From Geodermatophilus ruber (GTDB taxonomy: Bacteria > Actinomycetota > Actinomycetes > Mycobacteriales > Geodermatophilaceae): 64,000 nucleotides of DNA. Of this stretch, positions 27,106 through 36,188 are shown one piece after another. The notes below the pieces were generated by a model. That model was not told the DNA's origin. It ran no database searches and saw nothing but the letters and a program-made list of their open reading frames with translations. The stretch is from NCBI RefSeq assembly GCF_900114385.1, contig NZ_FOSW01000008.1, positions 179,674-243,673 of the forward strand. Reading direction: 5' to 3'. Numbering within the stretch: the first letter of the stretch is position 1; every line of letters begins with the position of its first letter. The position numbers and the translations under genes were made by a program.

Positions 27106-28223
27106 CGGCCACGGCCGCGGGGACGGCGAGCGGCCGGCTGCCCGACTTCCCCTGGGACTCCCTCACCGGGGCGCGGGCCAAGGCCGCCCGGCACCCCGGC
27201 GGAGTGGTGGACCTCTCCATCGGCACGCCGGTCGACGACACCCCGCCGGCCCTCAGCACGGCGCTGGCGGCGTCGGGTAACGCGCCGGGCTACCCGACCG
27301 CCCTGGGGACGGCGGACCTGCGCACCGCCGCGGCCGAGTGGCTGCACCGCCGGCTGGGCGTGCGGCTGGCCGACCCGCTGGGCGCCGACCCATCGGTCAT
27401 CCCCACCATCGGGTCCAAGGAACTGGTCGCGCTGCTGCCCACGATGCTGGGCCTGCGCGCCGCCGGCACCGTGCTCGTGCCCGAGGTCGCCTACCCCACC
27501 TACGAGGTCGGCGCGGTGCTCGCCGGGCTCGCGGTGCAGCGCACCGACACCCCGCCGGACGACGCAGCCGGCGTCGTGCTCGTCTGGCTCAACTCGCCGG
27601 GCAACCCGCACGGGCGGGTGCTGGGGGACCAGCAGTTGCGCGAGTGGGTCGCTTGGGGCCGGGCCCACGGTGTCCCCGTGGTCTCCGACGAGTGCTACGT
27701 CGCGCTGGGCTGGGACGTCGCCCCGCGGTCGCTGCTGCACCCGGAGGTGGCCGGGGACGACCACAGCGGCCTGCTCGCGGTCCACTCGCTGTCCAAGCAG
27801 TCCAACGCCGCCGGCTACCGCGCGGGTCTGCTGTCCGGTGACCCGGCCCTGGTCCGCCAGGTGTGGGAGGTGCGCCGGCACCTGGGCCTGCTCGTCCCCA
27901 CCCCGGTGCAGGCCGCCATGGCCGTGGGCCTGGCCGATGACGCCCACATCGACACCCAGCGGGAGCGCTACCGGGCCCGGCGGGACCGGCTCATGGCCGC
28001 CGTCCGGGGCGCCGGTGCCCGGATCGACCACTCCGAGGCGGGGCTCTACCTGTGGGTCACCCGCGACGAGGACTGCTGGGCGACCATCGACTGGCTCGCC
28101 GGCCTCGGCATCGTCGCCGCCCCCGGCTCGTTCTACGGTCCCGCCGGGGCCCGGCACGTGCGCATGGCGCTGACCGCGACCGACGAGCGGATCGCCGCCG
28201 CCGCGGAGCGCCTGGCCGGCTGA
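27102..28223 (+). CDS. dapC: Succinyldiaminopimelate aminotransferase, apparent CTG start
   Basis: The 373-residue PLP enzyme fits the actinobacterial DapC family: FPWDSLTGARAKAARHPGG near residue 13, SIGTPVDDTPP, WLNSPGNPHGRVLG, VVSDECYVALGW and the PLP lysine in SLSKQSNAAGYR. It makes N-succinyl-LL-diaminopimelate for lysine and peptidoglycan. No ATG, GTG or TTG lies between the fdxC stop and the conserved FPWD segment. The CTG at 27102, overlapping the fdxC stop by four bases and with GGAAGG just upstream, is the best start. Confidence 0.9.
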   Translation: MTATAAGTASGRLPDFPWDSLTGARAKAARHPGGVVDLSIGTPVDDTPPALSTALAASGNAPGYPTALGTADLRTAAAEWLHRRLGVRLADPLGADPSVIPTIGSKELVALLPTMLGLRAAGTVLVPEVAYPTYEVGAVLAGLAVQRTDTPPDDAAGVVLVWLNSPGNPHGRVLGDQQLREWVAWGRAHGVPVVSDECYVALGWDVAPRSLLHPEVAGDDHSGLLAVHSLSKQSNAAGYRAGLLSGDPALVRQVWEVRRHLGLLVPTPVQAAMAVGLADDAHIDTQRERYRARRDRLMAAVRGAGARIDHSEAGLYLWVTRDEDCWATIDWLAGLGIVAAPGSFYGPAGARHVRMALTATDERIAAAAERLAG

Positions 28224-28234
28224 CCCGGCGCGGG

Positions 28235-28270
28235 CCCGGCGGACGGCACGACGTCGTGTCGTCCGCCGGG
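28235..28270. terminator. Near-perfect palindrome between convergent dapC and hydrolase
   Basis: Two 18-base arms (28235-28252 and 28253-28270) are complementary with one G-T wobble and no true loop. It occupies the 54-base gap between convergent stops, so it can end transcripts from both sides. Confidence 0.65.
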
Positions 28271-28277
28271 GCGCGGG

Positions 28278-29075
28278 CTACTCCTTCAGGAAGTCCTGCA
28301 CCAGCGGGATCACCGCGTCCGCCTTCTCCCACTGCGGCACGTGGCCCGCACCATCGATGATCTCGACCCGGGAGTCGGCGATCCTGGCGGCGAACTCCTC
28401 CGCATAGGCCGCCGACACCAGAGCGTCCTTGTCGCCCCACAGGACGAGCGTGGGCGCGGTGATGCGGTGCAGTCGCTTGTGCAGCCCCTTGTCCGGGATC
28501 GGCCAGACGAACTTGCCTGTCGTCCCCAGGGCCCAGATCAGGTCCGCCTGCGCGACGGCGGCCTCCTTGAAGTCCGCGGGCGGGGTCAGGAAGGCCTGCA
28601 CGGGAGCGGGGCTCGTGTCGGCGAAGAGCGTGGTCACGAGGTCGTCCGGGGGCATGAGCATGTACTGCGCCACGGGCGCGTCGTCGCGCCACAGCCCGAT
28701 CGCGCTCATGAGCACGAGCTTGCTGACCCGGTCCGGTCGGTGCGCGGCCACCTCCGCTGCCATCATCCCGCCGAACGAGCTCCCCACGATCGCCACCTCG
28801 CTGAGGCCGAGCCGGTCCAGCAGCTCGTCGTAGGCGAGGACGAGGTCCCAGAGCGTGTCGATCTGGTGGATGGAGTAGCGGTCGGTCTCCCCGGTGCCGG
28901 GGTGGTCGGGCGCGTACACCGTGTGCTCCTCGGCGAGCGCGTCGAGCAGCACGTCCCACCGGGGGCCGCCGGCCGTGTGCAGGTAGAGGACCGGGCTGCC
29001 GCTGCCGGCGACCTTCACCTTCGCCTCGAAGCCGCAGTGGTCGAGCTGGATGGTCTCCGTCTTCGGAGTGGGCAT
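28278..29075 (-). CDS. Alpha/beta hydrolase
   Basis: The 265-residue protein has the nucleophile elbow GSSFGG (about residue 97-102), an acid in LWGDKDALVS, and a His in GAGHVPQWEK near residue 245. Oxyanion residues are in LYLHTAGGPRWD. It lies 22 bases downstream of the flavin-dependent monooxygenase on the same strand, and the two are likely one operon for breaking down an organic substrate: monooxygenation and then C-C or ester hydrolysis. The substrate is not known. Confidence 0.88.
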   Translation of the reverse strand: MPTPKTETIQLDHCGFEAKVKVAGSGSPVLYLHTAGGPRWDVLLDALAEEHTVYAPDHPGTGETDRYSIHQIDTLWDLVLAYDELLDRLGLSEVAIVGSSFGGMMAAEVAAHRPDRVSKLVLMSAIGLWRDDAPVAQYMLMPPDDLVTTLFADTSPAPVQAFLTPPADFKEAAVAQADLIWALGTTGKFVWPIPDKGLHKRLHRITAPTLVLWGDKDALVSAAYAEEFAARIADSRVEIIDGAGHVPQWEKADAVIPLVQDFLKE

Positions 29076-29097
29076 CGTCGTCTCTCCTCGAGTGCGA

Positions 29098-30357
29098 TCA
29101 GGCCTGGCCGGCCAGGGCGGGGGCGGGGACCTTCTGGCACTTCTCGGGCCACCAGTTGTTGGTCCAGCCGTCCTCGACCCACAGGCGCTGCAGGTGCGGC
29201 AGGACCTCCCGGCCGAAGAGCTCGATGTTCTTCATGGCCAGGTCGTGGGGCATGGAGCCGAACTGTGGGACGACCATCAGGTGGCCGACGTTGAGCCGGC
29301 GGCACATGGCCTCGAGCTTCTCGCGCACCGTCGCCGGGCTGCCCACGATGGCGAACTCCTTCTCGATCATGTCCTTGGCGGTCAGCGGCTTGAGGTCGAC
29401 CGAGTAGTCCATGTGCTCGAGGTAGGGGTTGCTGAAGAGGCTGACCATGCTCCGGTAGTCCATCTGCCCGGGGGGTGCGAGGTAGTGCGGAGGCAGGTGC
29501 AGGAGCTTGTGGTAGAAGAACTCGACGTGCTTGCCGAACTCCTCCTCGGCGCGCTCGTCGGTCTCGGCCACCCCGACCAGCTGCAGCATCGCCGCGCGGT
29601 AGGGGTTCCGGTCCCGACCGTGGGCCTCGCCCCGCTCCCAGAACCGGTTCAGCACGTTGTCCGCTGACTTGCCGCCGAAGTAGCTCAGGAAGGCGTACGG
29701 CACGTCGCGCTCGTGGCAGTAGTCCCAGGTCGAGGAGCTGGCCGCGCCGGGTACCAGCAGCGGCGGGTGGGGCTTCTGCACCGGCCGTGGCCACAGGTTC
29801 ACCTTGGGCAGCTGGAAGTACTTGCCGTTCCAGGCGAAGAACTCCTCGGCCGTCCAGGCCTTGCGCATCAGGTCGATCGCCTCGGCCCAGCGCCCCCGCT
29901 GCTCGATCGGGGTGATGCCGTAGCTGACGTTGGCGTCGCAGCCGAGGCCGAGCGGCAGGCCGGCGACCAGTCGGCCGCCGCTGATGCAGTCGATGACCGC
30001 GTACTCCTCCGCGATGCGGATCGGCGGCGCGGTGGAGGAGACCGTGGCGCCCAGCTGCACCAGCGCGACGTCGTCCAGGCCGGCGTCCCTGGTCAGCTTG
30101 GCGAGGGTCGCGCCGAACAGGTTGGGGTTGCACATGAAGCCGTAGACGTTCTGGTGGTGCTCGTTGGTGCCCAGGCCGTCGAAGCCCATCCGGGCGGCGT
30201 GCATCAGTTCGTCGATCGACTGGTTGTAGTACTCGCCCACCTTCTCCGCGTCGCCGAGCTCCCACCACGGAGCATCGACCCAGGCGGACCGGTATCGCTG
30301 GTCGAAGTCATCGGGTAGGTCCCGGTAGGGCATGAAGTGGAACGAGGTGACCTTCAT
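29098..30357 (-). CDS. LLM-class flavin-dependent monooxygenase
   Basis: The 419-residue protein belongs to the luciferase-like family: KVTSFHFMPYRDLPDDF at the start, the G-T-N-E-H-H motif in GFDGLGTNEHHQNVYGF near residue 62, RIAEEYAVIDCISGGRLVAGLPLG and AIVGSPATVREKLEAM near the end. It uses reduced flavin from a separate reductase, which is not next to it. The ATG at 30357 is chosen because AAGGAGG is five bases upstream. A predicted promoter and a CRP-like site lie about 195-250 bases upstream. Confidence 0.88.
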   Translation of the reverse strand: MKVTSFHFMPYRDLPDDFDQRYRSAWVDAPWWELGDAEKVGEYYNQSIDELMHAARMGFDGLGTNEHHQNVYGFMCNPNLFGATLAKLTRDAGLDDVALVQLGATVSSTAPPIRIAEEYAVIDCISGGRLVAGLPLGLGCDANVSYGITPIEQRGRWAEAIDLMRKAWTAEEFFAWNGKYFQLPKVNLWPRPVQKPHPPLLVPGAASSSTWDYCHERDVPYAFLSYFGGKSADNVLNRFWERGEAHGRDRNPYRAAMLQLVGVAETDERAEEEFGKHVEFFYHKLLHLPPHYLAPPGQMDYRSMVSLFSNPYLEHMDYSVDLKPLTAKDMIEKEFAIVGSPATVREKLEAMCRRLNVGHLMVVPQFGSMPHDLAMKNIELFGREVLPHLQRLWVEDGWTNNWWPEKCQKVPAPALAGQA

Positions 30358-30551
30358 GTTCTCCTCCTTCACGTGCCGGCGGCGCGGCGCCGGCGGGGTG
30401 CCACTGGATCGCGGACGGTGCTCGGTGCGACGTGCGCGGCCGACCCCCGACGGGTGTCGGGCGCCACGCGCCGGGAGGAGGGCGGTCGCACGGACTCGTG
30501 CGATCGGCCACCCGGCCGGTCACCATGGCGCGGCTGCCGCGAGGCAGCTCG

Positions 30552-30567
30552 TGTGATCCAGGTCACC
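30552..30567. promoter_or_regulatory. CRP/FNR-like site TGTGA-N6-TCACC
   Basis: TGTGATCCAGGTCACC matches the TGTGA-N6-TCACA consensus of cAMP receptor proteins in all but the last base. It sits just downstream of the predicted -10 element of the monooxygenase promoter, a position usual for repression. Binding is inferred. Confidence 0.45.
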
Positions 30568-30577
30568 GCGCCGGGAC

Positions 30578-30606
30578 AAAGTAGGGGCTCGGTGACTTTT
30601 AGGCAA
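30578..30606 (-). promoter_or_regulatory. Predicted housekeeping-type promoter of the monooxygenase operon
   Basis: Read on the minus strand, TTGCCT (30606-30601) is followed after 17 bases by TACTTT (30583-30578). This is close to the sigma-70 family consensus in an otherwise very GC-rich gap. Confidence 0.45.
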
Positions 30607-30697
30607 TGCGCTGCTCAGCGCTGCGGAGCGGCCGAGGTGTGTCAGTAGCCCGCGCCGGGCGTCCGCCGGGTGCCGGCGCGACGACGGCGCCGCCGGC

Positions 30698-31360
30698 TCA
30701 GCTGCAGGCCAGGTCGCCGTGGGCCAGGGCGGCCGCGAGCTCGACGGCCATGACCTCGTGCTTCTGGTAGGCCTCGGGGAATCCCGACCGCTGCACGATC
30801 TGCGCGGCGTCGGTCAGCCGCCGGGTCGGCCAGTCCGGCACCTGCACCAGGTGGTCGTAGAACTTCCCCGCCGCGTAGGCGGGGTCCTGCACCTGCTGCG
30901 GAGTGCCCCAGCCCTGCGAGGGGCGCTGCTGGAACAGCCCGAGGGAGTCGCGATCGCCGTAGTCGATGTTGCGCAGCCGCGACTCCTGCATGGCCGTGGC
31001 CAGCGCGATGACCACGGCCCGCTGGGGCAGCCCGCGGTCGAGGGCGATCTGGGCGATGATCCGGGCGTTGGTGATCTGCTCCCCGGTCAGCGTGAAGCCG
31101 GAGCCGGGCAGCGTGCACTGCGCGGCGGGCACTGCTGCGTCGGGCACATCGGCATCCTGCCCGCCACGGTCCCAGGCCAGCCCGGCGCCCACCGCGAGGA
31201 CGAGGAGCAGTGCCGGCCACCAGCCGGCCGGTCGCAGCCGCTGCAGCCGCTTCGCCGGCCGGGACCGCCGTCGCGCCGGACGGCGTCCCTGCGGGCGCGC
31301 CGTCGTCCTCCTCCGAGTCCCGGCCGGGGGGCGGCGGGTCACCGTGCGTGCCGGGCTCAT
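30698..31360 (-). CDS. Membrane-anchored lytic-transglycosylase-like protein (paralogue 1)
   Basis: The 220-residue protein has a basic cytoplasmic tail (about 45 residues, rich in Arg), one membrane helix (WWPALLLVLAVGAGLAW) and an outer domain. The outer domain has QITNARIIAQIALDRGLPQRA, ATAMQESRLRNIDYGDRDS and LGLFQQRPSQGWG. The Glu in QES followed by SLGLFQQRPS resembles the catalytic glutamate region of lysozyme-like transglycosylases, so a peptidoglycan-cutting role is inferred. ATG 31360 is used; longer frames lack similarity. It has a close paralogue next door. Confidence 0.75.
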   Translation of the reverse strand: MSPARTVTRRPPAGTRRRTTARPQGRRPARRRSRPAKRLQRLRPAGWWPALLLVLAVGAGLAWDRGGQDADVPDAAVPAAQCTLPGSGFTLTGEQITNARIIAQIALDRGLPQRAVVIALATAMQESRLRNIDYGDRDSLGLFQQRPSQGWGTPQQVQDPAYAAGKFYDHLVQVPDWPTRRLTDAAQIVQRSGFPEAYQKHEVMAVELAAALAHGDLACS

Positions 31361-31481
31361 CACGCACGACTGTAGGGGCGGGGCTCGTCGGCCCCCGGGA
31401 GGTCCGACCGTCGCGCCGGACACGAGCCGGCGCCGACGAGCGGTCGTCGCTCCTGGCCCGGGGGCCCGCGGCCGGCCCGGC

Positions 31482-32333
31482 TTAGGGGCAGGAGGGCGCC
31501 GCGGGCGGCGCCAGGCTGGCCGCCAGGTCCGTCGCCAGGCCTTCCCACTGCTGGTAGAGCTCCGGGTAGCCCGACCGCTGCACGGCCTGCGCGACGTCGG
31601 TCAGCCGGCCGGCTTGCCAGTCCGGCACCTGCACCAGCCCGTCGTAGAACTTCGCCGCCGCGTAGACGGGGTCCTGCACCTGCTCCGGGGTGCCCCAGCC
31701 CTGCGAGGGGCGCTGCTGGAAGAGGCCCAGCGAGTCCAGGTCACCGTAGGGCAGCGAGACGAGCTTGGACTCCTGCTGCGCCGTGGCCAGCGCGATGACG
31801 ACGGCCCGCTCGGGCAGGCCTCGGTCCCGGGCGACCTGGGCGATGGCCCGGGCGTTGCCGATCTGCTCGCCGGTCAACCCGGCGGGCGGGGGCGGGGGAG
31901 GGGTGCTCACCGGGCACGGCGGCCCATCCGGGGGCGCCTCCGGGGGCGCCGCTGGGGGCGGGGCGGCCTCGGCGGGCGGCGCCGCCTGAGCGGCCGGGGC
32001 GGCCGGGGCGCCGGGGGAGGCGCTCACGCCGATGGCGCGAGCGGTCCACGGCGTCAGCACCAGCACGGCGAGGCCCAGCAGCAGCGTCGGCCTGGCGGCC
32101 AGGTGTGCCCACCACGCCGTCCCGAACTCGCGCAGGCCGGTCCGGACGGCGTGCAGGAGCGCCGGCCACCAGATGGTCCGGGTGCACTCCCACGCGGCCC
32201 TGGCGGAGCGCTGCACGGCCCGGCCCGACCGCTGCAAGGCCCGCTCGGCACGGGGCAGCAGCGGAGAAATGGGGGCGAAGTGTCCGGCGTGTCGCTTGAC
32301 AGCGGGGCGGATAACCGTCTGCGCAGTAGCCAT
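31482..32333 (-). CDS. Membrane-anchored lytic-transglycosylase-like protein (paralogue 2)
   Basis: The 283-residue protein has a longer cytoplasmic part, a membrane helix (TLLLGLAVLVLTPWTARAIG) and a Pro/Ala-rich linker of about 50 residues. Its C-terminal domain is nearly the same as its neighbour's (ATAQQESKLVSLPYGDLDS, LGLFQQRPSQGWGTPEQVQDP). The ATG at 32333 follows GGGAG. The two genes look like a tandem duplication that has since diverged in the linker. The same domain occurs again, fused to an M23 peptidase, in the secretion-like cluster at 45.5 kb. Confidence 0.75.
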   Translation of the reverse strand: MATAQTVIRPAVKRHAGHFAPISPLLPRAERALQRSGRAVQRSARAAWECTRTIWWPALLHAVRTGLREFGTAWWAHLAARPTLLLGLAVLVLTPWTARAIGVSASPGAPAAPAAQAAPPAEAAPPPAAPPEAPPDGPPCPVSTPPPPPPAGLTGEQIGNARAIAQVARDRGLPERAVVIALATAQQESKLVSLPYGDLDSLGLFQQRPSQGWGTPEQVQDPVYAAAKFYDGLVQVPDWQAGRLTDVAQAVQRSGYPELYQQWEGLATDLAASLAPPAAPSCP

Positions 32334-32455
32334 CACTCCCACGGTATGAGCACTGAGCGAGCACGCCCATGTGCGTCGCGTCACGCCCCGGGTGGACGGC
32401 TGTCCCCGGCGGGTGCGGATCGCTACCGTGTGCCCCCCCCTGCCGAGGAGCGCCC

Positions 32456-33553
32456 ATGGCCGACCTGCTGCTGCCCGGGGTCACCGCGACCCGCGTCCGC
32501 ACGCCGCGACTGGTGCAGAACGTGCTGCAGGTCGAGGCCGCGGATTCCGGCGAGGTCGTCCTGTTCGTGCACGGGAACGTCAGCTCGTCCCTGTTCTGGC
32601 AGCAGCCGATGCTGGCGCTGGCCGGCACCGGGCGGATCCGCCCGCTCGCAGTGGACCTGCGCGGCTACGGCGACTCCGATCCGCTGCCCGTCGATGCCCG
32701 GCGCGGGGTGCGGGACTGGGCCGACGACCTGGCCGCGCTGGTCGAGACCCTCGGCCTGGACCGGGTGCACCTGGTCGGCTGGAGCATGGGTGCGGCGGTC
32801 GTGCTGCAGCACCTGCTCGACGCGCCGCAACGGGTCGCGTCGGTGGCCCTGGTCGCGCCCGTCTCGCCCTACGGGTTCGGCGGTACCGCGGGCCCCGAGG
32901 GACGCCGGCTGTCCGAGGACGGCGCCGGCTCGGGTGGCGGGGCGGCCAACCCGGAGTTCGTGGCGGCGCTGGCCCGGGGCGACACCTCGGCCGAGCACCC
33001 GACCAGCCCGCGGTCGATCCTTCGGGCGTTCTACGTCGCGCCCGGCGCGCTGCCGCTGGACCCGCAGCTGGAGGACATCTTCGTGGCCGCGATGCTCAGC
33101 ACCCGCACCGGCGAGGACCACTACCCGGGCGACACCGCGCCGAGCGACGCCTGGCCGGGGCTGGCGCCGGGCGGACGCGGCGTGCTCAACACCATGGCAC
33201 CGACCGTGCTCGACCTCTCCGGGATCACCGAGGTCGACGGCAAGCCGCCGGTGCTGTGGATCCGCGGGGACGCCGACGCGATCGTCTCCGACAGCTCGGT
33301 GTTCGACCTGGCGCAGCTCGGGGCGCTCGGTGCCGTGCCGGGCTGGCCGGGGGCCGAGCTGTGCCCGCCGCAGCCCATGGTCACCCAGACCCGGGCGGTG
33401 CTCGACCGGTACGCGGCCGCCGGGGGTGCCTACCGGGAGGTCGTGCTGGCCGGCGTGGGGCACTCACCGCACGTGGAGCGGCCGGACGAGTTCGTCGGCG
33501 CGCTGCTCCAGCACCTCGACGTGCCCACCGAGCAGCCGGCCAACCTGACCTGA
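32456..33553 (+). CDS. Alpha/beta hydrolase
   Basis: The 365-residue protein has an HGN oxyanion segment (VVLFVHGNVSSSLFW), a nucleophile elbow GWSMGA near residue 109, an acid in WIRGDADAIVSD, and a catalytic His in GVGHSPHVERPDEF near residue 335. A long insert of about 100 residues after the nucleophile region forms the lid. ATG 32456 has GAGGAG upstream. It is divergent from the lytic paralogue and converges on trpB2. Substrate unknown. Confidence 0.88.
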   Translation: MADLLLPGVTATRVRTPRLVQNVLQVEAADSGEVVLFVHGNVSSSLFWQQPMLALAGTGRIRPLAVDLRGYGDSDPLPVDARRGVRDWADDLAALVETLGLDRVHLVGWSMGAAVVLQHLLDAPQRVASVALVAPVSPYGFGGTAGPEGRRLSEDGAGSGGGAANPEFVAALARGDTSAEHPTSPRSILRAFYVAPGALPLDPQLEDIFVAAMLSTRTGEDHYPGDTAPSDAWPGLAPGGRGVLNTMAPTVLDLSGITEVDGKPPVLWIRGDADAIVSDSSVFDLAQLGALGAVPGWPGAELCPPQPMVTQTRAVLDRYAAAGGAYREVVLAGVGHSPHVERPDEFVGALLQHLDVPTEQPANLT

Positions 33554-33582
33554 CCCGGCCGGTCGGGCACCGGGCGGGTCAG
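33550..33582. terminator. Short hairpin between convergent hydrolase and trpB2
   Basis: CTGACCCG (33550-33557) pairs with CGGGTCAG (33575-33582) around a 17-base loop that holds CGGCCGG. It spans both stop regions and could act in both directions. The stem is only 8 bp. Confidence 0.45.
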
Positions 33583-34952
33583 GCCCCGGCGGGCACCGGC
33601 GGCAGCCCGGTCAGGCCGGGAGCGAGCCGCTCCTCGGTCACGTCCTCGTCGACCATCCGGCCGGACAGGTAGGCGTCGTAGGCCGGCAGGTCGAGGTGCC
33701 CGTGCCCGCAGAGCGCGGTCAGGATGACCTTCTCCTCGCCCGACTCGCGGCAGGCCAGCGCCTCGCGGATGCAGGCGGCCAGCGCGTGCGCGGGCTCCGG
33801 AGCCGGGACGATCCCCTCGGTCCGGGCGAAGCGGACGGCGGCCGCGAAGCACTCGGTCTGCGGCAGGGCGAGCGCCTCCAGCAGGCCCAGCTCGTAGACG
33901 TGCGAGAGCAGCGGGGACATCCCGTGGTAGCGCAGGCCGCCGGCGTGGATCGGGTCGGGGACGAACCCGTGGCCGAGGGTGTGCATCTTGAGCAGCGGGG
34001 TCGTGCCGGCGGTGTCGCCGAAGTCGTAGGCGTAGACGCCGCGCGTCAGCGACGGGCAGGAGGCCGGCTCGACCGCCCGGATCGCCGGCGACATCCGGCC
34101 CGCCAGCTTCTCCCGCAGGAACGGGAACGCCAGCCCGCCGAAGTTGGAACCGCCGCCGGTGCAGCCGATGACGAGGTCGGGCGTCTCCCCGGCGGCCTCG
34201 AACTGCAGCAGCGTCTCCTCGCCGATGATCGTCTGGTGCAGCAGGACGTGGTTGAGGACGCTGCCGAGGGCGTACCGGGTCTGCGGGTCCTGGCCGGCGA
34301 CCTCCACCGCCTCGCTGATCGCGATGCCCAGTGACCCGGGGTGCTCCGGGTCGTCGGCCCGGATGGCCTTGCCCGCCTGGGTGAGGTCCGACGGTGAGCG
34401 GTGCACGCGCGCGCCGAAGGTCTCCATCATGGTGCGGCGGTACGGCTTCTGGTCGTAGGAGGCGCCGACCATCCAGATCTCGCACTCGAGGTCGAACAGG
34501 GCGCCGGCGAAGGCCAGCGCGGTGCCCCACTGGCCCGCCCCCGTCTCGGTGGTCAGCTTCCGGACGCCGGCCTTCGCGTTGTAGTAGGCCTGCGGCACGG
34601 CGGTGTTCGGCTTGTGCGAGCCGGCCGGGGAGACGCCCTCGTACTTGTAGTAGATCCGGGCGGGCGTCCCGAGGGCCTTCTCCAGCCGGTGCGCGCGGTA
34701 CAGCGGGGAGGGCCGCCACAGCCGGTAGACGTCGAGGACCTCGCCGGGGATGTCGACGAAACGCTCGGTGCTGACCTCCTGGGCGATGAGGTCCAGGGGG
34801 AACAGCGGCGCGAGGTCGTCGGGGCCCACGGGCTGCAGCGTCCCCGGGTGCAGCGGGGGCGGGGGCGGTGCGGGCAGGTCCGGCACGACGTTGTACCAGC
34901 GCGTCGGCATCTGCGACTCGTCGAGCAGGATCTTGGTCCGCGACTCAGCCAC
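33579..34952 (-). CDS. trpB2: TrpB2-type tryptophan synthase beta-like PLP enzyme
   Basis: The 457-residue enzyme is of the TrpB2 group, which lacks a tight TrpA partner. The opening [28 protein letters not shown] and the PLP lysine in [14 protein letters not shown] near residue 112 are typical, as are [11 protein letters not shown] and [13 protein letters not shown] (phosphate-binding). It condenses indole with serine (or O-phosphoserine in some members). No other trp gene is in the window, so it may salvage indole. Confidence 0.92.
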   Translation of the reverse strand: MAESRTKILLDESQMPTRWYNVVPDLPAPPPPPLHPGTLQPVGPDDLAPLFPLDLIAQEVSTERFVDIPGEVLDVYRLWRPSPLYRAHRLEKALGTPARIYYKYEGVSPAGSHKPNTAVPQAYYNAKAGVRKLTTETGAGQWGTALAFAGALFDLECEIWMVGASYDQKPYRRTMMETFGARVHRSPSDLTQAGKAIRADDPEHPGSLGIAISEAVEVAGQDPQTRYALGSVLNHVLLHQTIIGEETLLQFEAAGETPDLVIGCTGGGSNFGGLAFPFLREKLAGRMSPAIRAVEPASCPSLTRGVYAYDFGDTAGTTPLLKMHTLGHGFVPDPIHAGGLRYHGMSPLLSHVYELGLLEALALPQTECFAAAVRFARTEGIVPAPEPAHALAACIREALACRESGEEKVILTALCGHGHLDLPAYDAYLSGRMVDEDVTEERLAPGLTGLPPVPAGA

Positions 34953-35054
34953 CGGCGTCTCCTCGACTCGGTCCGCCCGGGGTGCGGCGAGCCTAGTCGA
35001 AGGACCCCCTGCCCCCCACCACTCGCAGCCTCGCGGCGGGGCCCTGCAGGGGCC

Positions 35055-36035
35055 TCAGTTGGCGTGGAGTTCGGCGTTCAGCGCGCCCCAGTCACCGTCC
35101 CGCGGGAGGGCCTCCAGCGCGCCGCTCACGCTGTTGCGGCGGAACAGCAGCCCGTCGCGACCCGAGAGCTCCGCGGCCTTGACCGCCGAACCGTCGGGAA
35201 GGGTGACGCGCGAGCCGGCGGTCACGTAGCAGCCGGCCTCGACCACGCACCTGTCGCCGAGGGAGATCCCGATGCCGGCGTTGGCGCCGAGCAGGCAGCC
35301 CGAGCCGATCGAGATGACCTGCTTCCCGCCGCCGGAGAGGGTGCCCATGATCGAGGCGCCGCCGCCGATGTCGCTGTCGGCGCCGACGACCACCCCGGCG
35401 CTGATCCGCCCCTCGACCATCGAGGGGCCCAGGGTGCCGGCGTTGAAGTTGACGAAGCCCTCGTGCATGACCGTCGTCCCCTCGGCCAGGTGGGCGCCCA
35501 GCCGGACCCGGTCGCCGTCGGCGATCCGCACCCCGGAGGGGATGACGTAGTCGACCATCCGCGGGAACTTGTCGACCCCGAAGACGGTGACCTGACCGTG
35601 GGCCGCGCGCAGCCGGTGCAGGTTGAACGTCGCCGCCTCGACCGGGCCGGCGCTGGTCCAGGCCACGTTGGTGAGCAGCCCGAAGATGCCCGTCAGGTCC
35701 GCGCCGTGCGGGCGGACGAGCCGGTGCGAGAGCAGGTGCAGCCGCAGCCAGGCGTCGTGGGTGTCCACCGGCGGCGCGGACAGATCCGGGATGACCGTCC
35801 GGACGGCGATCACCTCGACCTCGCGGACCTCGTCCGTGCGCACCAGCCCGCCGTAGTCGGGGCCCAGCTCACCGGCCAGCTCGAGGGCGTTCAACCGGGT
35901 GGTCCCGGGGGTTGCGCCCTCGGGCGCGCCGAGCCGGGGCTCGGGGAACCAGCAGTCGAGGACCGTGCCCGAGGGCGTCACGGTCGCGAGGCCGGTGGCG
36001 ACGGCGGAGAGCGGGGCGGCGGCAGTCACGCCCAC
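35055..36035 (-). CDS. dapD: Tetrahydrodipicolinate N-succinyltransferase (actinobacterial DapD)
   Basis: The 326-residue enzyme adds succinyl to tetrahydrodipicolinate in the lysine/diaminopimelate route. The C-terminal two thirds is a left-handed beta helix of hexapeptide repeats ([28 protein letters not shown] region, then [24 protein letters not shown]). The N-terminal domain and length match the Mycobacterium type. It is divergent from dapE, with which it functions, across 153 bases. GTG start at 36035; a GTG two codons later is equally possible. Confidence 0.93.
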   Translation of the reverse strand: MGVTAAAPLSAVATGLATVTPSGTVLDCWFPEPRLGAPEGATPGTTRLNALELAGELGPDYGGLVRTDEVREVEVIAVRTVIPDLSAPPVDTHDAWLRLHLLSHRLVRPHGADLTGIFGLLTNVAWTSAGPVEAATFNLHRLRAAHGQVTVFGVDKFPRMVDYVIPSGVRIADGDRVRLGAHLAEGTTVMHEGFVNFNAGTLGPSMVEGRISAGVVVGADSDIGGGASIMGTLSGGGKQVISIGSGCLLGANAGIGISLGDRCVVEAGCYVTAGSRVTLPDGSAVKAAELSGRDGLLFRRNSVSGALEALPRDGDWGALNAELHAN

Positions 36036-36188
36036 GACGCTACCGAGGGCCTCGGACCGGGTCGGCGAGGGACCGGACGACGCGGGCCGGGTCCCCGACG
36101 GCGCTCATGGGTGAACGGGAGGTGCACGTCCGGCGTCCCCGCGCGCTGCGGCGTCCGCCCACCGACGGCGCCCGTAGGCTCGGGAACC

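Larger units (their letters stand above)
30358..30697 (-). other. Long upstream region of the monooxygenase operon
   Basis: No gene is supported in this 340-base stretch. It contains a ribosome-binding site for the monooxygenase, the CRP-like palindrome and the predicted promoter listed separately, and the end of the next minus-strand gene beyond 30697. The predicted transcript would have an untranslated leader of about 210 bases. Confidence 0.5.

Noticed and set aside
32296..32318. TTGACA-like promoter on the plus strand before the alpha/beta hydrolase
   Set aside because: The GATAAC that follows is only about eight bases away, so spacing does not fit, and the site lies inside the coding region of the divergent gene.
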